Origin: Spirometra erinaceieuropaei
Lineage: Eukaryota; Platyhelminthes; Cestoda; Diphyllobothriidea; Diphyllobothriidae
NCBI GenBank assembly: GCA_902702965.1
Contig: CACRXP010000233.1
Span: forward strand, 369,048-433,047
DNA length: 64,000 bases
Direction: 5' to 3'
Below, one piece after another: positions 10,248 through 19,914 of this stretch. Made by a program: the position numbers and the translations under genes. Numbering within the stretch: position 1 is the stretch's first letter; every line of letters starts with the position of its first letter. The notes under the pieces are model-generated. The model had not been told where the DNA came from. It saw only the letters and a program-made list of their open reading frames with translations, and did no database searches.

Positions 10248-12152
10248 CTTCCGTGTGAATTATTTTTACAATAAAGTAGATTTACGATACACCCACCCAA
10301 CCCTCTTTTCGAAAACCCACTGTTCTCCGATGGCAAAACAAAGTCCGGGCTACTGGCTGTGGACGTTTCTTCTGTGGGTGACAATACTAAACAGCCCATC
10401 GTCGCGTACCCCACACACATAAACTGGTCTCCTATTCCACTTGGACCAGGCTTCTGTCCATTGGGATGGGGAGACTCGGGTCTCACGAAAGTAAACGCGC
10501 CATAAAGGTCACATTAGGAAGGGACCATTGATGCCTGACTCTCAGTTCTTAATAGGACAAATTAACCTCGTCAGCTATAGGTTCAAACGCCTCGGGTTTG
10601 TTACAACGAGAAGTGTGCTTATTTGCCATGAGGATCGATTTGCCAGCATCGGTTCTCCTTCGCTCTTTCCTCTCCTTTGCATCAGTGGCTCGTCCGAGGC
10701 AAACCAATCGGAATTGAGACTGGACACAGTGGCCGCCGTATTGTGAAGACCTTCGTGTAAGGCACGCATGTGGGGCAAGTGTTAAGGGCTCGCGCTGATT
10801 CAGCACCGCCCGATAAACGCGTGAAACAAGCCATTCTAGCCCCCTTACTTTGGCCTACCGAATACTGTTAGGGTGGCAGGTGAAAGACAATACTAAGGAA
10901 ACGTGTTTACTCCGTAATTCTATAACGTAGAACTGGTTTTCTCAAGTAGGACTGCAAGAAATAGACCTGCCCCTATGGCAATGATACGCCCATCGGTCAG
11001 GTTATAGGACGTGTTCATCTCGATTGGGCTTGGGACTCAATTTATTCCTCGCAGGCAGTAATATATACAGATAAGGGGATAGCGAAGAATGAAAAGGTGA
11101 CCGGGACGGCCACTCCTGGCTTATTATTCGTCGGCAGCCGACCATACTCAACCTGAGGACCTGAGGTTTGAAGCCGGGCTATCTGCTCATTGAGCGTTAA
11201 GCAATCCAAATTTCTCCCATTGAGTAACGGCTCCTTTGTCCGGTCGGCTGTAATCGGCCATCTTAACTATGGTAGGGAGGCCCTTGCGGATTAGGTTACG
11301 AAACGCGCTCGTCCCGTCGAGCGTTAAGGCTTGACATGTCCGATTCGTGAAATGTCCGATATATCAGAAGGGCACGTGTAACGCTTAAAATCACCCGCCT
11401 GAGACAGATTTTCACCTGGTTCTACAATGCACAACTTACAACAGAGAACGCGGAGAAGCAGAGCAAGAGCCTGAGGTTAAGGTTGTGAGAAAAGTTAACT
11501 AGTTATAAATATCCTACACCTCCCAAAGCGTGCTCAAAGGGAAATGTCGCTGCGGAAATTGGTCATCATTGAGTCCTTATGTCGGACTGATAGAGAGAAG
11601 TCGGTGACTACGCACACATGAGGCGCATTTACCTTGCATGGGATGATGTGAACCGATGGATTTTGATTGAAGGCTAAACCGGGGGAGATTCCATAATGCC
11701 CTACAGTTTCGGCTTAGAGTCCTCGCGCGTTGTCGCATAACCACGAGCAATCGAAAAAAAAGCAAGGAAGAGTGTGATGGGCATAGCCAATCAGCCATAA
11801 TCAAACAACGGGATGCAAGGGTCGTGCCTCGAATATGGCCCCTTAGGTCGTCAGGCATCCTAGTCAAACACTCTATCGGTCAACTAGGGACTCGCCAGCC
11901 TGCCAGTTGAGGGATGTTTGGTCAAAAAGGGCAATTGGGCCAAAAATGGTACTTCCGGTGTCGCTTGTGTTGTTGGTAACCTTCATAATTCTGTAGAAGG
12001 CGTTCGGGGCTTTAACGTCGGGACAACAGCAATTCCGAATAAATCTCAATGTGACGAGGATTTGAATGGAACTTGAGATGGACAGAACTTGTTGGCCTGA
12101 CTTCCAACCAGTGAAAATAAATGCTGCATGTGTGAGCGTGTGTGTAAAGTAC
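10248..12152 (-). other. intronic stretch, DOC N-terminus expected but not found
   Basis: An exon for the first half of DOC should lie here and was not recognised. One weak candidate is 11633-11712 (minus): 26 codons, acceptor TAAG, donor GCAAG/GTAAAT, phase 1 in and 0 out, which would fit the exon at 12153. It has no clear similarity. The rest contains no recognised feature. Confidence 0.35.
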
Positions 12153-12276
12153 CTTCAACGCCTAGCTCGCGGACCTTCCAAAAGTCGTTCACTGTGATGG
12201 CGGGAGTTGGATCCTTCGGATTCAGTTGAGCATACTGCGGTAGAGAGTAATGTCCAGACAGGGTGGATGTGTTTGC
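12153..12276 (-). CDS. HERC2: HERC2-like linker exon (tentative, 41 codons)
   Basis: Acceptor CTTTAG and donor GAAG/GTACTT bound an open frame with SLPQYAQLNPKDP and TVNDFWKVRELGVE. Phase 0 in matches phase 0 out of the exon at 13374. No counterpart was recognised in human HERC2, where a ZZ zinc finger would fall nearby. It may be a lineage-specific linker. The call rests on splice sites, phase and codon-like composition. Confidence 0.5.
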
Positions 12277-13373
12277 CTAAAGAAAAGTGGAAATTCGGGG
12301 AGAGAGGTAAACGGGATAATACTTAATGCAGAGATTGGTCGACAAGTGCGAGGAATGCGAGTTTGGAACGTGCGCGTCAGTTTCAAGAAGCTGGCACTGC
12401 GTCAATAAATAAAAGCAACAAATCAAAATGAAGTGATAAGTAGCTGTAGACGGCTTGGCAGTCCGGGAAATGCGAAAAAATGCGTTAAAGGCCACTACGT
12501 GCGTCGTTGCTTATCGTGGCCAAAGGGGTTAAGTGACCCAAAGCATCTCATGGCGAGTGACGAGGTGAATACGTTTGAGCTTGACGGTAATAAAACGCTT
12601 AGGCGTACTGTAGCCCATATTCTTGTGCGAATGTTCGTGCTGTCCGGTTAAGGAGGGATCCACGATCGATTGGGGCCTACTAATAAATCGGAACAGCTAG
12701 ATCTGAATGAATGGCGAGTGGTCGTTTCTGCCACTGTCTCTGAGGATGGGGTAAAGTTAGAATCCGAAACGTCAGGTTAATAAAGCCCTTGTTCCAACGA
12801 TCGCTTCTTCTTATCAGAAAAGTGCTTACTATTTAGCATCTCCAAAGAATGAATGGTCAACTGCAAGCTCCCTACACGGAAAAATACACAGGGATAAAGC
12901 AGGGGAGTACGCCGACCTGAGTTTGAAATTGTACAGAACGGTAGGTCATTGGACCCATTTAAGATGATGAACCTGGCGAACAAAGAGCTTTACAGCATCT
13001 GTAGTCTCATGGGCTAATTGCTGAAAGGCTGAGATTTCGAAACGCACGCTACCGCTGGCAGCCAGAAATGGAAAGTTGATCTCAAGGTATGGTGAGGTTG
13101 AGGTTTATTTACTTCGCATCGTACGCTTGGCGTACCACGACAGCATTATCTGCTTCATCCTTCACGATAATGGAGGACTTAGTTCCTTCAAACTGTCCAA
13201 CTTTCGACAGCCTATCTCGACATTTACCGCCTCGAAAATTGTAAAGCTGAGCTAGTGCAGATTATTATTACAAAATTATGATTATTGGTATATTTCCGAT
13301 TTCACATGAACGCGTTAATTAAGGACAGCACTCGGAAACAAGCCAATAAAGTAAGATGGCGCCTCAGACCTAC
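12277..13373 (-). other. intron, 1.1 kb, with dispersed repeat
   Basis: It holds the repeat end at 12735-12812 described separately. No exon for a ZZ finger (paired CxxC motifs) was seen by eye. Confidence 0.45.
12735..12812 (+). repeat. dispersed repeat ending in AATAAAG (also at 41525-41600)
   Basis: CTGAGGATGG, then GAATCCGAAACGTCAGGTTA, then ATAAAGCCCTTGTTCCAACG and ATCG recur with few changes at 41527-41600. Such a conserved 3' end with a polyadenylation-like AATAAAG suggests the tail of a retroelement. The two copies are the same strand and both intronic. Confidence 0.65.
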
Positions 13374-13667
13374 CCATGATGCACCTGAAAGAGTGGAATT
13401 GTGGTCGTCCGCACTGGCAGATGAGGCTCGACGGACAGACCCACCGCAAGCAACAACCCGCCGCACCTCTGACACTGGTCCAGTCCACTCGGCTTGTTCC
13501 GGAAAGCGGATCTGTACAACACACTGAGCGCCCTCAGGCGGGGAGTTGGACGGCTCGCCGGAACCACTGTCAGTGCCAGGAGCCGGGATCGAAGCCGACA
13601 GTGGAGGGTTCTGGTCCCGACTAAGGAAATACTTATGTGTCACCTCGCCAATACTCTGAGGTGTAAC
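13374..13667 (-). CDS. HERC2: HERC2-like second half of SH3-like (mind-bomb-type) repeat
   Basis: It starts VTPQSIGEVTH and carries QCVVQIRFPEQAEWTGPVSE. Human HERC2 has SVTHQSVGVVK then DIIVDFPQQSHWTGLLSEME, so the pattern FP…WxG…SE is retained. A roughly 35-residue Pro/Ser/Gly-rich loop lies between the halves, absent in human. Phase is 0 in and 0 out: CCCAG acceptor and ATGG/GTAGGT donor. It joins RWGWGL of the preceding exon. After the domain the tail (VACGGSVRRASSASADD) does not look like the ZZ finger that follows in human. Confidence 0.75.
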
Positions 13668-15016
13668 CTGGGAGTAAACGGAGAAAAAGAGAGAGTTTCG
13701 GTCAATGAGGGCTAACATTGGCGTAAATAGACACAGTGGAGAAGGCCGAAAAACCACTCAATATCCTCCACCTGAACTGAAACACCCCGCATTCGAATTC
13801 TTTGGCAAATACTGATGTGCCGAGGTCATCAGGCCTTCATAAATCTGAGAAACAAGGCACCTGGCCGTTAAATTAGTGCAGATGCTGCGAATAAGGACAA
13901 CCGCTCGACCACCACACTTTCCTCCTTATCTGGGGGTTCTGGCACTCGAGCGCACCTAACAACTGCTACATAGGTCTTGTGACTGACCGATCTTAAATGT
14001 TGGCTGAAATTCCGAAAGACGTTTTCTCCTTCCTTGAGCATAGAATATGAGGATTACGTAATTCTCTATCAAACGAGTGAAAAGAACCATATTTTGTTTA
14101 TGTTTTTTATAAAATATATTTGAATTCATAAGACCATCGAAACTCAGTAGGAAAAATGCATGCTACGTAATTAGCCGTTTTTTACCGAGTACGGTTTCAA
14201 CGGGAGATTAAAAAGCTGTGTATTCAAAAGCTGACATCCTGCCGAGTCCAAAATATTTTGCATTATGCCGCAAGATGATCGACATTACAACCGCGACCAA
14301 GAAATCCTTCCAAATCGAAAACGTCTTTCAGAATTTCAGCCAACATTTCATGAGATCGGTGACTCACTGTACGGTAGAGTAATAACTGTTGGCTAGTGTT
14401 CTCTCTCCCCGGTAGTAAGTAAAAAGTTCACTGTTGTATACATGGGCTGAAAATCACTGGCAGTAACGTTTACTGTCTAGAGGTAAACGTAAAAGGCTGC
14501 ACTGAAAGAAAAAGTCTCGAAAAGTTCGAGTTAATAGTCATTCAGACAAACTGTACCCGAACGCTCCCGCTTGTCGCAGTCACCACAGACGCCAGAATTC
14601 ATTAATCAAAAAGTCTAAGGTGATTTGTAATGTAAAACGTTGCCTAGGCGAGATTTATGGTGGTAGCTATTGAAAGTAATTTTAGTTCACCCCAAGCGCC
14701 GTGGGCCCATAGTTTTCCATTCGTTTTTTTAAATGCAACTGTGAGGCCAAGTTTCCTACCATAGGTGCTTTTTAAATACTACATTTGACAGCAGAAAGTA
14801 TGTTCGCTCTAAATACACTCGGAAATGCGATTGAGTATGGGCACAACATAACGCTTAACAGCAAATCCGACCAAGTGTCAGAAAATCTGAATTCACCCTG
14901 ACATCATCCAGTTTGTTAACTGTTACTTCTAGCGTGCACAATTCCCATCCTCATATAGGCAAGGCAACCGGAGTGGTGTGGATATACTTTGGGTAGGCAG
15001 AGAGGAAACAACTCAC
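13668..15016 (-). other. intron, 1.3 kb, AT-rich repeat copy
   Basis: The central part (about 14085-14300) is a copy of the repeat also seen at 62150-62345. No other feature was recognised. Confidence 0.5.
14085..14300 (+). repeat. AT-rich dispersed repeat (also at 62150-62345)
   Basis: TATTTTGTTTATGTTTTTTA then TAAAATATATTTGAATT and CATCGAAA recur at 62157-62210, followed in both by CTACGTAA-like and TTCAAAAGC(T/C)G blocks in the same order. Extent is judged by eye. Confidence 0.65.
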
Positions 15017-15418
15017 CAGTCCCCAGCCCCATCGCGGCTTGGCAACACATATCTGGACTCGATCGCCAATAGCGACGTGGGAAGAATGGAGGGAGTTCGC
15101 GGATGGAGTGGGCGAACCCCTCCGACTTTGCCGGCGTTCGGGGGAGGTGCTCGAGGAGGGGGAGGTAGAGGCCGACCACGTCGACCTTAGTCGGCGGGAC
15201 GGAGGATCTTCTGATGCGTCTGTGCGACCACCAGGCGGTAAAGAGGAGGTCGTTTTGGATCTGTTGACCAGCCGATGACGGAAATCAGGCAGGGACGGGG
15301 CCTCATCAACTGGAACCGATTGGAGGGTTGTTATGGGTGAAGTCTGACTGAGACTGGGATTAGAGCTGGCTCGCTGAAGGCGCTGTGACCTGCGGCGCTC
15401 AAGAGCCCTTTGGACTTC
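15017..15418 (-). CDS. HERC2: HERC2-like Ser-rich linker and first half of SH3-like repeat
   Basis: Its 134 codons are not visible as a Met-started frame. Acceptor TCTAG at 15419 opens with EVQRALERRRSQRLQRA, then a long Ser/Thr/Pro-rich basic linker, then HVAIGDRVQICVAKPRWGWG before the donor CTG/GTGAGT. Human HERC2 reads HIKIGDKVRVKASVTTPKYK-WG here. This is the first half of a mind-bomb-type SH3-like repeat; the second half is in the exon at 13374 and phases agree (0/0). Two other frames over the same bases are open and misleading. Confidence 0.75.
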
Positions 15419-16499
15419 CTAGACGCCAAAAATGTCAAATCAGAGAAAACTCTTCAGTGATAGAAGCCTATGGGAATTGGAGAGACTGGGGCATCAGTAA
15501 GTTAGGACGTCTAAATAAAGAGCCTTAGAAACTGTGAGCACACGCGGCGACTCGAGTCAGAATCCTCTTGTCAAGTCAAAACGGTGAAAAAATATTTCAT
15601 TGACAACTAGATTGCTTTGGCAGATCAAGGGCGCCACTGTGTTGGACCTAAACGAGTATGTGGCTCACAAGGGACGATTTTATGTGACGCCAGCCATTCC
15701 GTATGACATTTTCCTTAGTCGGTTCGAAGTAGTCCTGCCATTGGTTAGTGACAAAAAGGAGAAGAGACGAGGACATCGATCCTGATGTGCGACCACTCCT
15801 CAATAAATATAGATCTAACGGGCTGGTGAATCACCCAGGAAGACTAAAAGCCGTGGTCTGCAAGGTTGCCAACTTACAGGGCAACGCGGTCCCAAGGCTG
15901 AGAGCAGGGTTGTAATCGATTCTTTATGAGGTCGTATAGGAATTCATACCAAGGTGGAATTCTAATCAGTAGTTAAGTATATGGGACGGAATGTGAACGG
16001 TGCCGTTTTGCCTAGTGGTTCCAGTCGAGAGCCATCGCAAGCGATGACACAGCTACGGGCAACCAGTAATCGGGAAGTGTCATTGGCAAGGCGAAGGGGC
16101 CTGAATGACCACTTTGGACTTATTTTCCGTCACCTGCCGAAGTAGAATCTTAGGGGGGAAAGAAAACGTCCATATTTTGTTTTATAAACAGAATACGTCA
16201 ATAAGCGTCACTCCTGCGTCCTGTCCCCTAGATAACCAGTTTGCGTGTGGCGTACAGGATATAGGAAGAATCCCCACTTAATAACTGTGTCCAGGTCCGT
16301 TACTAGCTAAACAGTAGCAGTTTGAGGAGAGACCCAAGCCAGTCCTGCGCAATTCTATAGTAGGCATCAGGCGCCTTGTGGGGTATTGGTGGCCCTTATC
16401 GAGTGACACGAGTGACTAAATGACAGTTCGACCATCGCTAATGACAATGTCCACCGTGTGCCTTGCAGGAGGGACGGTGGCTTACATGTGAATTAATTG

Positions 16500-16880
16500 G
16501 TTGGGGTAGCAGACTTGCGCTGCATCCACTGCACCCTCTCCCCCGTCACTCAACTGCGCCCAGTGCCAAGACAAAGTCAATAATGCCGAAGACGGGATCG
16601 GGAGCATTGGCTAAACGACCCCTCTACGCATGCCACACGCACCCCGTCCGCGCACAACGGACTGCGGTTTCCCATAAACAAGGGGGGTTCGGATCCCAAC
16701 TGAGTGTTAGTGCCATAGAGGCCACATTAAGAAGTAATCATTACAGCCTGACCCTCAGTCCTGAGAGGGCCGAGTTAACCCGTCAGTTAGCAGTCTTTCT
16801 AGCGAATCGTGATCGCTTAGGAGCTCACCAACTTGTTTATAATGAGGAATATTGGCTGTGTGCAGTGGGGACGGAGTCCC
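16500..16880 (+). repeat. dispersed repeat, partly open on the plus strand
   Basis: GC-richer block with a long open frame (16463-16996) that I read as repeat-derived. It shares TGTTTATAATGAGGAAT with 5770-5790. A CT-rich tract (TCTCCCTCTCTCTCTCTCAC) follows near 16918. No protein family was recognised in the frame. Confidence 0.45.
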
Positions 16881-17915
16881 CAGGGTCGGCCTCACTCTTC
16901 ACCCTCAACCTCACCCTTTCTCCCTCTCTCTCTCTCACTGTCCGATCAAGCCAACCAACTCATGCTGAGATTGGGCGCGGTGAATGGCAGGGCTAGACAG
17001 CCCGTTTGAGAGTGCCATATATGACCTGGCCCGCCGCACAACACACCAGGTTTTAACACAAAAGGTATAGGATGCAGTGGTGGTCCTTCTCGAGTGACAT
17101 GGAAAAAATACAGCGTATTACATTAGCCATCCACGGCAGTAGTTAACTGGCAAAGTCCGGTCGGTTGCTGTCACGCAGACGAAAATAAACCAGAAACTAG
17201 ACTTCGAAGTATCCAAGTGCAGTATAAGATCACAACTATGAAAAGGAGCACAGATGGTAAAAACATCAGTAACCAAAGCAGAACATTTGGTGGTTCAACA
17301 GTATGCCTAACAATGCACTTACTGCCCGGTTGAAGATCTGTGCGTGCCTCCTCTGCAGTGTCGTCCCGCCTAAAAGGTGAGTAATTAAAATTAAAAGTAT
17401 AAACAGCCCGGGGATGTTCGAGAGGAAAAGGGAAGAACTTTAGGCGGCTGCGGAGTCGAGTTTTCTGTGACCACCAAGCTAATTTTTTCGGAAACGGTAG
17501 GTTGTGTAACCCTACCTCTCAACTAAATTGGTCTTAAAAACGTTTGTGAGAGGGAATATGCACAAGTATTCTTTAAAAAATGCATGCGTCAGGTGTACGC
17601 GTTCGACAACAGAAACCGTTCAGAGAGATCGAAGGAATAGAGCTTTTGTGTTCTAACCGAAGTAAAGTAAACCAAAACGCAGCCGGCGATACTTGCAGCC
17701 GCATTGTATGGTGAGGTATAGCGTGGCACAAAAAAGCTTAACTACTCTTCCAGAGGAAAAAGGCAAGTCACGGCGAACGGGGTCGGTAAAGAAAGGTAGT
17801 GCAAGTACATTGGGGTAGCTAGGAAACCAAGGTAAGACAAGGGGATTACGGGGAGGGGGAGCGAGAATATCATGACAAATAATTTATCCATATTGACTCA
17901 ACTGTGAAAAACTCG

Positions 17916-17997
17916 GCGCCTCGGTGGGATTCGAACCCACGCAGTAAGGGGAAGGCTTTAGCGCAGCCAACGCTCTAACCACCCGACCTACGAGGCC
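17916..17997 (-). pseudogene. tRNA-Ser(GCU)-like pseudogene, left arm
   Basis: Read on the minus strand it has a T-arm GTGGG-TTCGAAT-CCCAC, a variable arm of about 12 bases and an anticodon loop GCGCTAA giving GCU. Position 33 is C instead of the invariant U and the D-stem is disrupted (GGTC for GCTC). The first acceptor pair is G-G. These defects suggest a decayed copy. Confidence 0.55.
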
Positions 17998-18184
17998 CCG
18001 CCGGACGACTCGAGTTTAATCACATTTGGGTCAAGTTGCCCGCCTAACCTACTGCAACGTCTGGAATTCACCAAATCTGATACAGTAAGTTGACTGCCCA
18101 AGCAGATTTGGTGGATTCCAGACGTTGCAGTAGGTTGGGCGGGTAACTTGACCCAAATGTGATTAAACTCGCGTCGTCCGGCGG

Positions 18185-18266
18185 GGCCTCGTAGCTCAGG
18201 TGGTTAGAGCGTTGGCTGTGCTAAAGCCTTCCCCTTACTGCGTGGATTCGAATCCCACCGAGGCGC
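18185..18266 (+). tRNA. tRNA-Ser(GCU)-like, right arm
   Basis: It has D-arm GCTC…GAGC, anticodon stem GGCT/AGCC with loop GTGCTAA (anticodon GCU, U33 present), a variable arm of about 12 bases, and TTCGAAT in the T-loop. The acceptor stem pairs six bases (GCCTCG/CGAGGC) with a G-G first pair, and the T-stem has one mismatch. Those flaws make a functional tRNA uncertain; it may be the head of a SINE-like element. Confidence 0.45.
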
Positions 18267-18394
18267 CGAGTTTTTCACAGTTGGGTCAATATGAATTATT
18301 CAAAAATCTGCCAAAACATCAATGAAATAATTTATCCACAAAAAGTCATACCGAAACAACTGTGTCGCACAAATCAACTTTCCTCCTTTTTCTC

Positions 18395-18760
18395 ACGAAT
18401 GGTCATTCGCCAATGGAACCTCTTTGCCGACGTATGATGTCAATTCCCCTACCGTGAGTGTGTTCAAGAGACAACTGGATACTCACCTGCTGAAAAGCAA
18501 CCCGAACTGCTGAAGACTGACCTAGCGGATTACTGAAACTATAAATACACTACTATGCTTATGACCCATCTGGTAGACCCCAGTGGTGGACCAGCTGCGC
18601 CAGGTGCGTCTGAGCGCATGTTTGTGTTTCCGGTACCAGCTGCTGGTGGTCAGGGTTATGATTGGCTGAATGAAGGCAAACAAGCCCGAAACAGTGCTGT
18701 ATCAATCTACCTCCAGACTCTGTCGTCTCCCCTCTATTACTAACATGATTTCAACAGATC
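18395..18760 (+). mobile_element. 3' end of a non-LTR retrotransposon, decayed
   Basis: A short plus-strand frame reads SPTVSVFKRQLDTHLLKSN then stop near 18515, the typical tail of CR1-like reverse transcriptase proteins (basic, FK-x-LD). The following 3' part (18645-18750, with TCAGGGTTATGATTGGCT and CTGTATCAATCTACC) recurs at 31955-32060. A frameshift upstream breaks the frame. Confidence 0.5.
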
Positions 18761-19604
18761 CTTTTTGTGCGTTAAACTTGACCCATATGGAAATTTTCAT
18801 AGTCCGAATGCGGTGAACAAGGTTTTTCGCAATTATTTCGGAAATGCCATATCCTTTTCTCATTTACGTTTCATTATTAGATTTATGCATTCCGCTCACT
18901 AAAACTGCATGCAAAATTTTTGCAAGTTAACCACTTTCCCTTACATGTGTGCCGTCTAAATGGAGTTTTCAGAGCTTCTGTCGTTTACTCCAAATATACT
19001 GACTGATACGGACTGAACTAGGTGCATGGGGTTATAAAGGAGTGTCAAATAACACACAAAGGGAGACTTTTGTAGCTACGAATTAATAAACAAAACAAGG
19101 CCTTCCAAAACAAATAGAGTAGTCACCTATACATGCTAAACTCATTGGGGTTACATAACCTATACCTACAATTTTTCTCAAACTCAATTCAACCTGTCGA
19201 AATGGTGATATCTTACCCAGTAAATGATTTTATTTTCATACTGAAGACATTATTCTACCAACTGAGTACTGGCCATAGATACAGATGACATTTTCACGAT
19301 AATTTCAATCACATGTTCCAAAGGACTGCTATGACCGCAACAACACACGGTCATCTGAAAAGAGACCGCTTAGTAAGCCGAAAAATCCTGTTGGGTGTTT
19401 TAGAGGTTATAAAATAGTATTCAAGCTGCTTCCTTAAAAAACCTTAAAACTGACATTCACTTTTCCGGCTCTTTTTTTAATTTTACGTTTAATCTCTCTC
19501 TCAGACTTTCTCTCTCCCTCAGTGAGCTGGGAAGCGTTTGAGCAGCATTTGCAGTGGAAAAAATGGCACACGCACAGTCCCTGTTGTGTCGGAAAATAGC
19601 TTAC

Positions 19605-19914
19605 CCGAATGAGACAAGAGTTCTGTTGAGGGTTGGTTGGCAGGGGAGGTGGAAAGGAAGTCTGGTGATGAGCTCAAAGCTTCTCTACCATGACAGGCAT
19701 CACCACTGGGCGACGTTAAGGCAGGGTAGGTGTGGTGGATGACATCGTCAAAGGCGGCGGAAGAGGCGTTGTCATCCCAACAACCAGCCGGGTGCTCTAA
19801 TTGTGGTGATTCTAGTGGCCGCGTTGTTGGTGGCCAAACTGCATCAACCTCCTCCTCCTCCTCTGAGGCCCCGAGTGAGACTTCGGCCGAGATCTCATTC
19901 GCTGCTGCCCTCAG
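19605..19914 (-). CDS. HERC2: HERC2-like acidic linker exon
   Basis: The acceptor TTTTTCATAG and donor TTCGG/GTAAGC bound 103 open codons starting LRAAANEISAEVSLG, followed by an acidic run EEEEEVDAV and a Ser/Pro-rich tail. Phase 0 in matches the UBA exon; phase 1 goes out. Human HERC2 also has an acidic stretch (DEYSDEEVVEDVDD) directly after its UBA-like segment. Sequence similarity is otherwise low. Confidence 0.6.

Larger units (their letters stand above)
17877..18338. mobile_element. palindromic tRNA-Ser-like element with 14-bp flanking direct repeats
   Basis: The left arm (about 17891-18079) and right arm (about 18103-18297) are inverted copies with only a few mismatches, separated by about 23 bases. 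Each arm contains one tRNA-Ser(GCU)-like sequence at its outer end. The 14-base string AAATAATTTATCCA occurs at both 17877-17890 and 18325-18338, like a target-site duplication. I infer insertion of a palindromic tRNA-derived element, or insertion followed by inverted duplication. No matching family is known to me. Confidence 0.6.
15419..19604 (-). other. intron(s), 4.2 kb; CPH-domain exon expected, not found
   Basis: The flanking exons do not join in phase (phase 1 out at 19605, phase 0 in at 15418), so at least one exon is hidden here. Human HERC2 has the CPH domain at this point. I searched for the VGMxVR and YWVxW patterns by eye and did not find them. The stretch holds the tRNA palindrome, the repeat at 16500-16880 and a retroelement tail at 18395-18760. 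Confidence 0.5.

Noticed and set aside
14978..15278. Plus-strand Gly/Arg-rich frames
   Set aside because: They lie opposite the Ser-rich linker exon at 15017-15418 and have no signals of their own.
16463..16996. 177-codon plus frame as a gene
   Set aside because: It overlaps a dispersed repeat with a second copy near 5.7 kb, shows no known domain and ends in a CT-rich tract.
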